Assembly (NCBI GenBank): GCA_034436045.1
Contig: DAOTVZ010000334.1
Location: forward strand, 1 to 20,306
Source of the DNA: H111-94 sp034436045
Lineage (GTDB): Bacteria > Chloroflexota > Ktedonobacteria > Ktedonobacterales > Ktedonobacteraceae
Length of the DNA: 20,306 nt
Direction: 5' to 3'
Below are positions 1-6,949 of the stretch, one piece after another. The translations under genes were made by a program, and so were the position numbers. Under the pieces are notes generated by a model. That model saw nothing but the letters and a program-made list of their open reading frames with translations, was not told the origin of the DNA and made no database searches. How positions within the stretch are numbered: position 1 is the first letter of the stretch; every line of letters begins with the position of its first letter.

Positions 1-61
1 GGGAATAACGTTGGTTGGGCTTTCTGACTTTTTCTCTGCTATTTTCCTGGAAGGAGCGGCC

Positions 62-265
62 ATGAGCAGAAGAATTGCACATCGTCCTCGTTATCGCACG
101 ATACATCAATTAGTACACATATCTCAATGCGCACGTCGAGATTTCTTCACGAAGCATTGGACATATCGTCATCAGCATACAGAATTTAAGAAACGCCCGC
201 TTGGCTATGGCCTCTCGTTCATTCCCATTACTTATCGTCTGGTGCAAGGCGTTCTGGTGCGCTAA
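62..265 (+). CDS. Small basic protein, unknown function (67 aa)
   Basis: I do not recognise this protein. The ATG at 62 follows AAGGAG at 51-56 with a 5-nt spacer, so I prefer it to an in-frame upstream start at 11. The product is rich in Arg, His, Tyr and Lys, has no obvious signal peptide, no long hydrophobic helix and no Cys pair that would suggest a zinc ribbon (one Cys only). The composition would suit a small nucleic-acid-associated or ribosome-associated protein, but that is only a guess. The gene faces the long inverted repeat at 307-361 and converges on the receiver-like gene beyond it. Nothing upstream of about position 10 can be seen, so its promoter and operon context are unknown. 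The strong ribosome binding site is the main support that the frame is real. Confidence 0.5.
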   Translation: MSRRIAHRPRYRTIHQLVHISQCARRDFFTKHWTYRHQHTEFKKRPLGYGLSFIPITYRLVQGVLVR

Positions 266-305
266 AAGTGGCGAGGGTATAGACCTATATGATGGGTATG
301 AGGAG

Positions 306-361
306 CATGAGACCCAGCAGGGGCCTCACTCTATGTAGTGAGGCCCCTGCTGGGTCTCATG
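306..361. terminator. Long perfect inverted repeat, possible bidirectional terminator
   Basis: Bases 307-330 are exactly complementary to 337-360 around the 6-nt loop CTATGT (331-336). One further pair (306/361) makes the stem 25 bp without a mismatch. It lies between the convergent genes at 62-265 and 326-811. On the minus strand the last 12 codons and the stop of the receiver-like gene lie inside it. Neither strand has a clean T tract after the stem, so Rho-independent termination is plausible but not certain. It could also be a mobile or processing element. Confidence 0.6.
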
Positions 362-811
362 GGAGCCTGCTTTGCTTTCGTCTTCTTTGATCTGTTCTTC
401 TGTGCCGGTTGTGGTAACTACCGAAGGTTCAAGCAGGCGTTGCACCAGTGTGACCATATCGCGGGTAAATTTGGAATTGGCAACCACTTTTTGCGCTCCG
501 GCGTCAAGCGCCTTTGTGCGAGCCTCAAGGTCCATATGCGAACCGAAGGCCAGCACAGGAAGCCCTTGCGCGCGTGCCAGGCGAATAGCCTTCTCCCAAT
601 CTACCCCCTTTGTGGAGATGTTGATAATGACCATCGCCGGTTTTTCGTCCCCCTCAGCAAGCAGGCGCTGCTCGAAGGCGGAGAGCGTGCGTGCCGTTGT
701 CACCATCCATCCATGATGCTGAAGCGTATCACGTATCTTCACGGAGAAGAAGAGGTCTTTTTCGAGTGCGAGAATCGCGCTAGTCACGGCTCGGCCATCC
801 TCTATAATCAA
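326..811 (-). CDS. Receiver-like (CheY-fold) protein with degenerate phosphorylation site
   Basis: The first ~125 residues show the alternating hydrophobic strand/helix pattern of a response-regulator receiver, with the strand-3 segment AMVIINIS, LPVLAFGS at strand 4 and VVANSKF at strand 5. The usual phospho-acceptor Asp is replaced by Asn64. The acidic pair at the end of strand 1 is E17-K18-D19 rather than DD. Lys114 is kept. This suggests a pseudo-receiver that does not use phospho-Asp, probably acting by protein-protein contact. Residues ~130-161 are a polar tail whose last codons lie in the 306-361 inverted repeat. The start is a TTG at 811 that overlaps the stop of the upstream gene by 4 nt, implying translational coupling; a GTG at 787 (residue 9) is an alternative. 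No output domain is visible. Confidence 0.7.
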   Translation of the reverse strand: MIIEDGRAVTSAILALEKDLFFSVKIRDTLQHHGWMVTTARTLSAFEQRLLAEGDEKPAMVIINISTKGVDWEKAIRLARAQGLPVLAFGSHMDLEARTKALDAGAQKVVANSKFTRDMVTLVQRLLEPSVVTTTGTEEQIKEDESKAGSHETQQGPHYIE

Positions 812-1344
812 TCGTCTGATCGTTCATAGACAGGACGACGAAAACGATCTCCTAATTCCTGATTGATGACATCGAGATTGGTATAGAGGTCTGGTGTCAG
901 CACGTGATGTGTACCGGTGCAATAGGGTTTATCACATTTCTTTGTGTGACTGGTTTCAAAGATGAGATTACCGTTCTCGACCGTCATCCAGATGTGTTTG
1001 CGTGAATAGCCATCGCCCCATTTGAGCAGCAAACCATCTTTATACTCGTCAAAACGTCCCTGCCCATAGAGGTAATCGCGATTAAACATATGCAATACTT
1101 CACGCACGCGGCTGGCTCTGATCACCCGTTCTGCCTCTGGCGACAGCCTGGTTGTTGCCTCGGCGGCCAGGTCTTCCTTTGGGATTTCTAATGCACGTGC
1201 GCTATGCTGCTCCTCACGAATCATTTGTTGTATCATGCGTCCCTCTTCGTCGGTTAGCCCGTGCCCCTGACCCAGAATCGGTCTTCTGTGCGCTGGCTGT
1301 CCGTTTCGCTGGAAGTTGTTGTCAGGTTTCTGTGTACCGGCCAC
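808..1344 (-). CDS. Unrecognised protein with C-x4-C-x3-HH motif
   Basis: No family is recognised. I choose GTG 1344 as the start because AAGGAG lies 7 nt upstream; a TTG at 1350 would be too close to that site. The 178-aa product has a charged, probably disordered and helical N-terminal half (about residues 1-85). A more globular C-terminal half contains aromatic-rich segments (LYGQGRFDEYKDGLLLKWGDGY). The motif CDKPYCTGTHH near residue 140 offers two Cys and two His in good spacing for a metal ion, so a small zinc- or iron-binding fold is possible. The gene overlaps the following receiver-like gene by 4 nt, so the two are almost certainly co-transcribed and may work together. It is divergent from the LuxR-type regulator at 1569. 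Confidence 0.6.
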   Translation of the reverse strand: MAGTQKPDNNFQRNGQPAHRRPILGQGHGLTDEEGRMIQQMIREEQHSARALEIPKEDLAAEATTRLSPEAERVIRASRVREVLHMFNRDYLYGQGRFDEYKDGLLLKWGDGYSRKHIWMTVENGNLIFETSHTKKCDKPYCTGTHHVLTPDLYTNLDVINQELGDRFRRPVYERSDD

Positions 1345-1445
1345 GATCAAGCTCCTTCGTATGCTCGTATAGTATCTTTCATCACAGGTTGGTCTTCGTT
1401 GCTTAAGGCCATGCGACGTCCTGTTTGCCTTCTACTCTATCACGT

Positions 1446-1473
1446 CTTACAATCAAGGCGCAAATGATATAAT
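1446..1473 (+). promoter_or_regulatory. Promoter for the leader ORF and response regulator
   Basis: A perfect TATAAT (1468-1473) is preceded by an extended -10 TG at 1465-1466. A weak -35, CTTACA, lies at 1446-1451 with a 16-bp spacer. Transcription would start near 1480, giving an untranslated leader of about 90 nt before the regulator at 1569. Confidence 0.55.
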
Positions 1474-1527
1474 CTGATGCACGTCTTTATGGGCCGACAT
1501 AGGGCTTTGGATGGAGGAGACAGGGCG

Positions 1528-1560
1528 ATGCCTTGCACTCGTTCCGCTCAATGTGTATAG
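1528..1560 (+). CDS. Possible 10-aa leader peptide upstream of the response regulator
   Basis: An ATG at 1528 sits 8 nt after a strong GGAGGAG (1513-1519) and opens a 10-codon frame, MPCTRSAQCV, that stops at 1560. The next gene begins 8 nt later at 1569 and has no ribosome binding site of its own. This arrangement fits re-initiation or translational coupling. The frame is too short to support from coding statistics, so it rests on the ribosome site and spacing only. Confidence 0.3.
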   Translation: MPCTRSAQCV

Positions 1561-1568
1561 TATGAGAC

Positions 1569-2360
1569 ATGAGCCAACGCATTCCTGTGATCGTTATTGA
1601 TGATACGCCGATCAAGCGGCGCGGTGTCTGTGAGTTTGTTGAAGAGACGCCGCAATTGCTCCTGCGAGGTCAGGCAGGAGACAGCGCCAGCGCCACTGCA
1701 CTGATTGAGAAGCTGGTGCAGGAGCAGGCGACCAAAAAAATACCTCTCACCGGCTGGCTGGTGCTGTCCGACCTGCGTCTGGGGCGCGATAATGGTGTAG
1801 AACTGGGGCGCGTACTCCTGGAGATTGCGCCCGGATTGCGCGTGGTGATCTACACGCAAGACCCAAGCTGGACACTGGCAGCAGAAATTTTTAGACACGA
1901 ATATACACGACGCGGCAAGCCCAGGGGTGCAACGAAAAGAGCCGGGCAATCACAAGGTTTACATGGCTATGCCCTCTTTAACAACATCGAGCCTGCCTAT
2001 CTTGCACGCATCGCCACGACCGTCGTGGAGCGCAACGAAACTTTTATCGACTCCGAGGTGCTAACGTATCTGCTCAGGCGATTGCACGGGCAGCGTCTGA
2101 CGCCCCGGCAAGAAGAGTGCGCATCGTTGATCGCACTTGGCCTGAGCAATGATGAGATAGCGATGCGGATGGGTTTTCTTAATCCCAAAGGCGGACCGAA
2201 TATTGGCCCTCTGGAGAACCTGGTGAGCGAACTCTACAACTTCTTCAGTATTGAGGGCGCGCCCAGTGATCCCGGACGCCGTGTACTCCTGGCGCACGCT
2301 TATGAGGCGTATGCAGGCCGACGCCAGGATACGCTTTTCTCCGAACCTTACAACTCCTGA
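1569..2360 (+). CDS. LuxR/NarL-type response regulator with divergent HTH
   Basis: This is a two-component response regulator of 263 aa. The receiver is canonical at its active site: acidic pair D11-D12 (VIVIDDTP) and phospho-acceptor D68 (VLSDLRLG). It carries extra residues around 52-62 and 110-130. The C-terminal region begins like a LuxR/GerE helix-turn-helix (RLTPRQEECASLIALGLSNDEIA, about residues 173-195). The usual recognition helix motif (TVKxH) is replaced by a Gly/Pro-containing segment and then ENLVSELYNFF. ATG 1569 is the first possible start because a stop codon lies two codons upstream, and it lacks a clear Shine-Dalgarno. Its 3' end overlaps by 13 bp the convergent histidine kinase gene. 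That kinase has the HPK7-type core typical of NarL partners, so the two are probably cognate. Confidence 0.85.
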   Translation: MSQRIPVIVIDDTPIKRRGVCEFVEETPQLLLRGQAGDSASATALIEKLVQEQATKKIPLTGWLVLSDLRLGRDNGVELGRVLLEIAPGLRVVIYTQDPSWTLAAEIFRHEYTRRGKPRGATKRAGQSQGLHGYALFNNIEPAYLARIATTVVERNETFIDSEVLTYLLRRLHGQRLTPRQEECASLIALGLSNDEIAMRMGFLNPKGGPNIGPLENLVSELYNFFSIEGAPSDPGRRVLLAHAYEAYAGRRQDTLFSEPYNS

Positions 2361-4369
2361 CCTTGTAGCTTCGCTTCGATCAGCATGTTTTCTTCTTCCG
2401 ACAAGTTTGCGGCAGGCAGGGGCAACCGCAAGGTGATCTGCGTGCCATGATCGGGTTGGGGGCGCATGGTGGAATGGATCATCAGTGTTCCTCCGGCTTC
2501 ATGGGCCTTCAAACGCGCTTTAAACAGGCTGGTCCTGTCCGGTGGAACACACTCCGTATCGAAACCACGTCCGTTATCGCTGATTGTGACCTCAATAGTA
2601 TTGGCGTTGATTGCCGTGCGTACTGTCGCGGATGTGGCACCTGAGTGATTATAGATGTTGAGGAGCGCTTGTGTCACCGTGTAGGAGATGGCCTCAGCAA
2701 TCTTTTCGCCCTCTTCTGTCTGCTCGATAGTGGCGCTAAATTCGTCCAGCGCCCACAGGTCGGCCTGCACCTTGAGCGACGATTCTGGGTGGAGCGAAGG
2801 TAAATCTTCGCGGATCAGCTTCTCCAGGTGCAACCTCAAGCCCAGGCTGCGGCGCTGATAGGCATCCTCGACCAGCATTTGCAGGCCCCGCAGATCGCTT
2901 TCTAGCTCCTCGCTGATTTTGCGCACCTTGCCCAGTGCTTCAATTACCGGCTGTACGGCAACTTTGCCAGAAGGGTCTCGTTCCGCTTCGACACGCAATT
3001 TATGCTGCCAGTAACCGAGCAGGGAGCGGATGCGTAGTGCCTGCTGCTTGGGTTGGTCGTGAATACGTTGCGATAAAATGGAGCGCAGGTGTGCGTCGGC
3101 GTGGAGGAGCAGTGAGGTGGCACGGTGTAGCTCTTCATTGGCCTGCCGTAGCTCGTTTGCCATCCTTTGTTGTTCCTCCATGGCTCTTTGTTGCTGACGT
3201 ATGGCCTCTTCGCGCTGTTCCAGGCTGGTTTGCAAGCGGTCTACCAGACGCAGAGAGCGAATGGCATAGCCTAGCAACAAGGGATAGGCACTTGCCAGCA
3301 TGTAAAACATAGAGAGTGGTAGCAGCGTCTGGCCCGTAAGTAGAATAGGCAAGATGCCCAGGCAAAAGCCCAGACCGACGCCACCAATCCAGATCGTGAG
3401 AAGGTCGCCGATACGACGGCGGATATGCTCAGGAATCGTGACCTGGAGGCGTGTTATGCCCTGCCCTGGAGGCACAATACGCCAGACGTGCACCAGCGAA
3501 GTGATACCGATACAGAGACTGATGATACCGCCAATTACGCCGTAACTGAGACTGGCGGTCAAATTGATGCGTGTTGGTACCTGGCGGAAGATCAGGTAGG
3601 AACTCCACTCATAGGCAATAAGAGCCAATAGCGGGAGATAAGGTAGACCGTCAATGGTGAGGCGCGGCATGCGTACCGCTCTGAGTGCCTCTGGCCGATA
3701 GGTCAGGCTGAGATGAATAAAGGCTGCGCCAAGCAGAGCAAAAGATGGAACCCACAGGAGCTGGAAAACGGCATCAGGCGGAGAGGCTTGCTGTACGTTG
3801 CCCCAGTGACTATACAGCAGAAAGAGCATGGCAGGCGGCAGCAGTGTAATCCCCTCAACTGCGCCGCTCCAATCACCGGCAGTTGCCAGTAAAAGGCCGC
3901 CCACGAGAAGCCAGCTTAATCCGGCCAGAAACGCCAGGCCATAGTTCTCAAACCACATGTTAAACGTGAAGGTCTGGGCAGGTAGCTGAAACTGCACCTT
4001 CTGCCGGTTATGTTCTACTGTGTAGGTGATAGGCGTGCCTGGCTTCACCGTGCGATAGACATGTTGGAGGGCTTTTGCACCTTTTTGTCCGTCAGCAGCA
4101 ATGATATAGTTGTTGCTTGTGAGCGAACTGGCGGAGATCGGGATTGCTGGAAGCTGAGGCGGTGTGGAGACAACAACAATCTGCCCATCGGTGTTATCGA
4201 TGGCCCAGAAGAAACCGCCAAAAGTCTTGCCGACCTCGTTCAGCAGGCGTATTTGCCCTGCCGCACTCAATCCGAGCAGGATCAGCGCTACCAGGATGTA
4301 GATGAGTGTGAGCCGGGGACGTAGTTGTCTCCACCAGATAGATGTTGATTGCACAGATGAACTCGACAC
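2348..4369 (-). CDS. Membrane sensor histidine kinase, NarX/DegS/ComP-like (HPK7)
   Basis: The 673-aa protein has one N-terminal membrane helix (about 20-40) and an extracytoplasmic domain (about 45-135) that resembles the small PDZ-like sensor domain of ComP-type kinases. A block of roughly six to seven membrane helices (140-370) follows, then a Gln-rich coiled coil (375-420). The dimerisation/phosphotransfer helix carries H437 in RIHDQPKQQAL. The ATPase has N-box QALLNIYNHSG (568-577) and G1 box DNGRGFD (598-604). This is the HisKA_3/HPK7 architecture that phosphorylates LuxR/NarL-type regulators. The start is a GTG at 4369, because a stop lies four codons upstream; no good ribosome site is visible. 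It converges on the LuxR-type regulator with a 13-bp overlap and is divergent from the metal operon. The ligand cannot be deduced. Confidence 0.9.
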   Translation of the reverse strand: MSSSSVQSTSIWWRQLRPRLTLIYILVALILLGLSAAGQIRLLNEVGKTFGGFFWAIDNTDGQIVVVSTPPQLPAIPISASSLTSNNYIIAADGQKGAKALQHVYRTVKPGTPITYTVEHNRQKVQFQLPAQTFTFNMWFENYGLAFLAGLSWLLVGGLLLATAGDWSGAVEGITLLPPAMLFLLYSHWGNVQQASPPDAVFQLLWVPSFALLGAAFIHLSLTYRPEALRAVRMPRLTIDGLPYLPLLALIAYEWSSYLIFRQVPTRINLTASLSYGVIGGIISLCIGITSLVHVWRIVPPGQGITRLQVTIPEHIRRRIGDLLTIWIGGVGLGFCLGILPILLTGQTLLPLSMFYMLASAYPLLLGYAIRSLRLVDRLQTSLEQREEAIRQQQRAMEEQQRMANELRQANEELHRATSLLLHADAHLRSILSQRIHDQPKQQALRIRSLLGYWQHKLRVEAERDPSGKVAVQPVIEALGKVRKISEELESDLRGLQMLVEDAYQRRSLGLRLHLEKLIREDLPSLHPESSLKVQADLWALDEFSATIEQTEEGEKIAEAISYTVTQALLNIYNHSGATSATVRTAINANTIEVTISDNGRGFDTECVPPDRTSLFKARLKAHEAGGTLMIHSTMRPQPDHGTQITLRLPLPAANLSEEENMLIEAKLQGQEL

Positions 4370-4732
4370 GTCTTCAGTCTAACACGCAGATTGATTGGTT
4401 TGCAAGAAACATGCATACAGAAGAGAAAAACCTTCTCATTAGCAATAGTACCATAACTGTAAAGGGGGAGACGAACGAGCGGGAAGGGGAGCAAGCGCTA
4501 ATTTTTTGCACGAACGGCAAGGCGACCGTGAGGGATGTACACACTATGCAAAAATCCGACGGCTACTTTACTGCTTCTTGTGACCTTGTAGAGACGCTTT
4601 CTCTATGCTATACTAATAATAGTTGCATAGGTGTACAGGTATGCAAATGTGCAAGCAGATCGATGAAAGCGAGCTTTGGTCATGGGAGCCAGAAGCAGAG
4701 AAGCAGGGGCGATAGTAATTCCGCCCGGTGAT
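4370..4732. other. Intergenic region between the histidine kinase and the arsR-type gene
   Basis: This stretch contains the metal-operon promoter and operator (4606-4646) and the unresolved start region of the regulator. A second, half-site-like sequence, TGTACAcacTATGCAA, lies at 4536-4551 and resembles the right half of the operator. I find no convincing gene. An open frame across 4342-4731 runs through the promoter and overlaps the kinase start, so I treat it as chance. Confidence 0.5.
4606..4646 (+). promoter_or_regulatory. Metal-operon promoter with overlapping palindromic operator
   Basis: The extended -10 TGC-TATACT lies at 4606-4614, and a weak -35 TTGTAG at 4586-4591 is 17 bp away. 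Starting 8 nt downstream, the arms TTGCATA (4623-4629) and TATGCAA (4640-4646) are exactly complementary. They flank a centre whose core TGTACA (4632-4637) is itself a palindrome. The element covers the expected transcription start, the right place for an ArsR/SmtB repressor site. Known sites of that family are also imperfect inverted repeats over the promoter. Confidence 0.6.
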
Positions 4733-5137
4733 ATGTGTCAGGAGCGTGTGGTGCATGATGAGCAAGTGCAGCAGGTGCGCAGCAGGACGTTGAGCAGCGA
4801 GGAGGCTGCGAATATCGCCTCACTTTTCACCGTATTGAGCGACCCCACACGGGTGCAGGTGGTCTATAGTTTGCTGTCAGCACCACAGGGAGAGTTGTGC
4901 GTCTGTGACATTGCTGCCATTCTTGGCCGTGATGATACAACAATCTCGCACCAACTGCGTGTTTTGCGTAATCAGCAGATAGTGGCGATGCGCAAAGTTG
5001 GGCGCGTCGTCTATTATCGCCTGGTAGATGCCCATATTCGCCAGCTTTTAGAGATGAGCCTTGCCCATACCTGTGAATCGTATACAGATAAACTTCCGGT
5101 CGCGGCACGTACACGAGAAGTAGAGGTATCGGCATGA
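4733..5137 (+). CDS. ArsR/SmtB-family metal-responsive repressor, ZiaR/SmtB-like
   Basis: This winged-helix repressor has the ArsR core LSDPTR...ELCVCDIA...TTISHQLRVLRN. Numbered from ATG 4733, it carries both classic metal sites. C56-x-C58 in ELCVC, with C2 and H8 in the N-terminal arm, matches the alpha3N site. D99, H101, H112 and E115 have exactly the spacing (0, 2, 13, 16) of the SmtB alpha5 zinc ligands. A zinc (or Co/Cd) sensor is therefore the best call. The start is uncertain: an in-frame TTG (4676), ATG (4682), ATG (4733) and GTGs at 4748/4751 exist. I prefer 4733 because the product is then 134 aa, near the family length, and keeps C2/H8. Its stop overlaps the transporter start (ATGA, 5134-5137), so it heads an operon and probably represses itself. 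Confidence 0.9.
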   Translation: MCQERVVHDEQVQQVRSRTLSSEEAANIASLFTVLSDPTRVQVVYSLLSAPQGELCVCDIAAILGRDDTTISHQLRVLRNQQIVAMRKVGRVVYYRLVDAHIRQLLEMSLAHTCESYTDKLPVAARTREVEVSA

Positions 5138-6207
5138 GCAGCATGAAAAAGGAGCATGTAGCTGGCGATGCGCCTGTTTCTGGCGTATCTGAAACTTCCC
5201 TGGTTACGTCACAGACGGAGCGTCGGCATCATCATCGGCATGAGCATGGACATGGGCACGACCACACACAGGGCATGACAAAACACAGCTTGCGGCTCGC
5301 TTTCTTCTTGACGATGATTATTCTGGTGGCTGAAGTGACCGGCGGCCTGCTGGCAAATTCACTGGCTCTGCTCTCAGACGCTGGTCATGTCGTCACAGAT
5401 CTGTTCGCGCTTGGTCTGGCCTGGTTTGCCTCGGTGCAGATTGAACGCCCCTCTAATGAGCGCAAGACCTTTGGCTACTATCGCGTTGGTATTCTAGCGG
5501 CTCTGCTGAACGCGGTAACGCTGATCGTGATAGCGCTGGCGATTATCTGGGAAGCCATTCAACGTTTCCAGCGGCCCGAAATCGTACAACCTCTAGCTAT
5601 GTTTCTGGCGGCGGGTATTGGTATTGTCGTCAACCTGGCTATTGGTTTTGGGCTGCGCAAGGAAAATGATCTGAATGCGCGGGCCGCCTTTCTGCATGTC
5701 ATCGGCGATATCGGTGCCTCAGTCGGCGTCATCGTGGCCGGTCTGATCATTCTACTCACCGGTTGGACACCGATAGACCCCTTACTCTCCATTGCTATCG
5801 CGCTGTTAATCGCTATTGGGGCCTGGCGCATTTTACGAGAAACTACCGAGATTCTGCTGGAATCTTCGCCCAAAGACATCTCCATGAAGGAACTGGTGCG
5901 GGACATTCGCCATGTGCAGGGTGTTCAAAATGTTCATGACCTGCACGTGTGGAGCATCACCAATGGAATGTATGCCCTTTCGTGTCATATCCTGATCGAC
6001 AACCTGCCGCTCAGTAGTAGCTCACGGATACTGCAAACGATCAATACCATGCTCGGCGAAAAATATCATATTGGCCACACTACCATCCAATTTGAGAATG
6101 ATCACCATGAGGGTGCCTGTTGTGAGATGGATGGCCTCTATTGTGATCTGAAGGGTCGGCATAGGATGCATGATGACCATGATAAATACGAAGAGCATGG
6201 TGAATGA
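5134..6207 (+). CDS. CDF zinc/cadmium efflux transporter (CzcD/ZitB-like)
   Basis: This 357-aa cation diffusion facilitator would exchange cytoplasmic Zn2+ (possibly Cd2+ or Co2+) for protons at the inner membrane. The N-terminus is cytoplasmic, with a His-rich stretch at 32-44 (HHHRHEHGHGHDH). Six membrane helices follow (about 53-245). The transport site is the Zn-type pair of HxxxD motifs: H85/D89 in helix 2 (SDAGHVVTD) and H188/D192 in helix 5 (HVIGD). The cytoplasmic C-terminal domain (about 250-330) has the family motif VHDLHVWSITNG. The tail adds CC, C, H and acidic residues that may bind metal. The gene overlaps the repressor gene by 4 nt and is followed 37 nt later by a second CDF-like gene. 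Co-regulation by the repressor is expected from this layout. Confidence 0.93.
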   Translation: MSSMKKEHVAGDAPVSGVSETSLVTSQTERRHHHRHEHGHGHDHTQGMTKHSLRLAFFLTMIILVAEVTGGLLANSLALLSDAGHVVTDLFALGLAWFASVQIERPSNERKTFGYYRVGILAALLNAVTLIVIALAIIWEAIQRFQRPEIVQPLAMFLAAGIGIVVNLAIGFGLRKENDLNARAAFLHVIGDIGASVGVIVAGLIILLTGWTPIDPLLSIAIALLIAIGAWRILRETTEILLESSPKDISMKELVRDIRHVQGVQNVHDLHVWSITNGMYALSCHILIDNLPLSSSSRILQTINTMLGEKYHIGHTTIQFENDHHEGACCEMDGLYCDLKGRHRMHDDHDKYEEHGE

Positions 6208-6244
6208 TTGCCAGTAATATGGTAAGATTGGGAGAGAAGACATC

Positions 6245-6925
6245 ATGCATCATGTTGCAGGGGATGAGACGCTGTCAGGTGAAGCGCAAGGGCATCAGCA
6301 TCAATTAACACTGGGTATCTGGATTGAAGTTGTTGCCTTGCTGTGGATGGTTATTGAGGCAACTATCTCACTAATTGTTGGCTATTACACGCATAGTGTG
6401 TCTTTGCAAGGTTTTGGACTGGATAGTATCATCGAGCTGATCAGTGGAGGTGTTTTGCTCTGGCGCTTGCTAGTTGAGCAACGGGGACACAACGCTGAGA
6501 CGGTAGAGCGGGTGGAACATGTAGCTGCCTGGATTGCGGCATTGGGACTTTTCGCTCTTGCCCTGTACATTGTTGCTGAAAGCGCGTGGACGTTTTGGAC
6601 GCGCAGTCATTCCCAGACCTCATGGTGGGGAATGGGCCTTGCTCTGGCCGCCGCTGTCATCATGCCTGTATTGTGGCAGGGTAAATTACGAGTGGCAGAG
6701 CGTATTGGTAGTGCAGCATTGAAAGCTGATGCCATGTGCAGTGCCACTTGTGCCTACATGTCGCTGACGCTGCTCATTGGCCTGGGACTCAACGCGCTCT
6801 TTGGCTGGTGGTGGGCCGATCCACTGGCAGCACTCGCCCTGGTCTATTTTATTGTGCGAGAGGGACAGGAGGCGCTGCAGGAGGCGCATACCGGAGCGGC
6901 ACGCGATTGTGAATGTCAGGAGTAA
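6245..6925 (+). CDS. Short CDF-like cation transporter without cytoplasmic domain
   Basis: The 226-aa protein has six predicted membrane helices and the overall CDF layout but stops right after helix 6, so the C-terminal metal-binding domain is missing. In helix 2 the metal motif position holds D60 and E64 (GFGLDSIIELISGG) instead of HxxxD. In helix 5 it holds D162, with S166 at the +4 place and two nearby Cys (C165, C169). GWWWADPLAALAL near the end is a CDF-family signature of helix 6. The first residues are His-rich and the tail ends with C-x-C. GGGAGAG at 6230-6236 lies 8 nt before ATG 6245. It is the third gene of the metal operon, so a partner or alternative-substrate exporter is likely. 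The exact ion is unknown. Confidence 0.8.
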   Translation: MHHVAGDETLSGEAQGHQHQLTLGIWIEVVALLWMVIEATISLIVGYYTHSVSLQGFGLDSIIELISGGVLLWRLLVEQRGHNAETVERVEHVAAWIAALGLFALALYIVAESAWTFWTRSHSQTSWWGMGLALAAAVIMPVLWQGKLRVAERIGSAALKADAMCSATCAYMSLTLLIGLGLNALFGWWWADPLAALALVYFIVREGQEALQEAHTGAARDCECQE

Positions 6926-6949
6926 CAACGCGCTAAGTTATAAACATGC

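Noticed and set aside
338..829. 163-aa open frame on the plus strand
   Set aside because: It lies opposite the receiver-like gene, begins inside the inverted repeat, and its translation shows no domain or sensible composition.
4342..4731. 129-aa open frame on the plus strand upstream of the repressor
   Set aside because: It runs through the metal-operon promoter and operator, overlaps the kinase start on the other strand, and has low-complexity, unrecognisable sequence.
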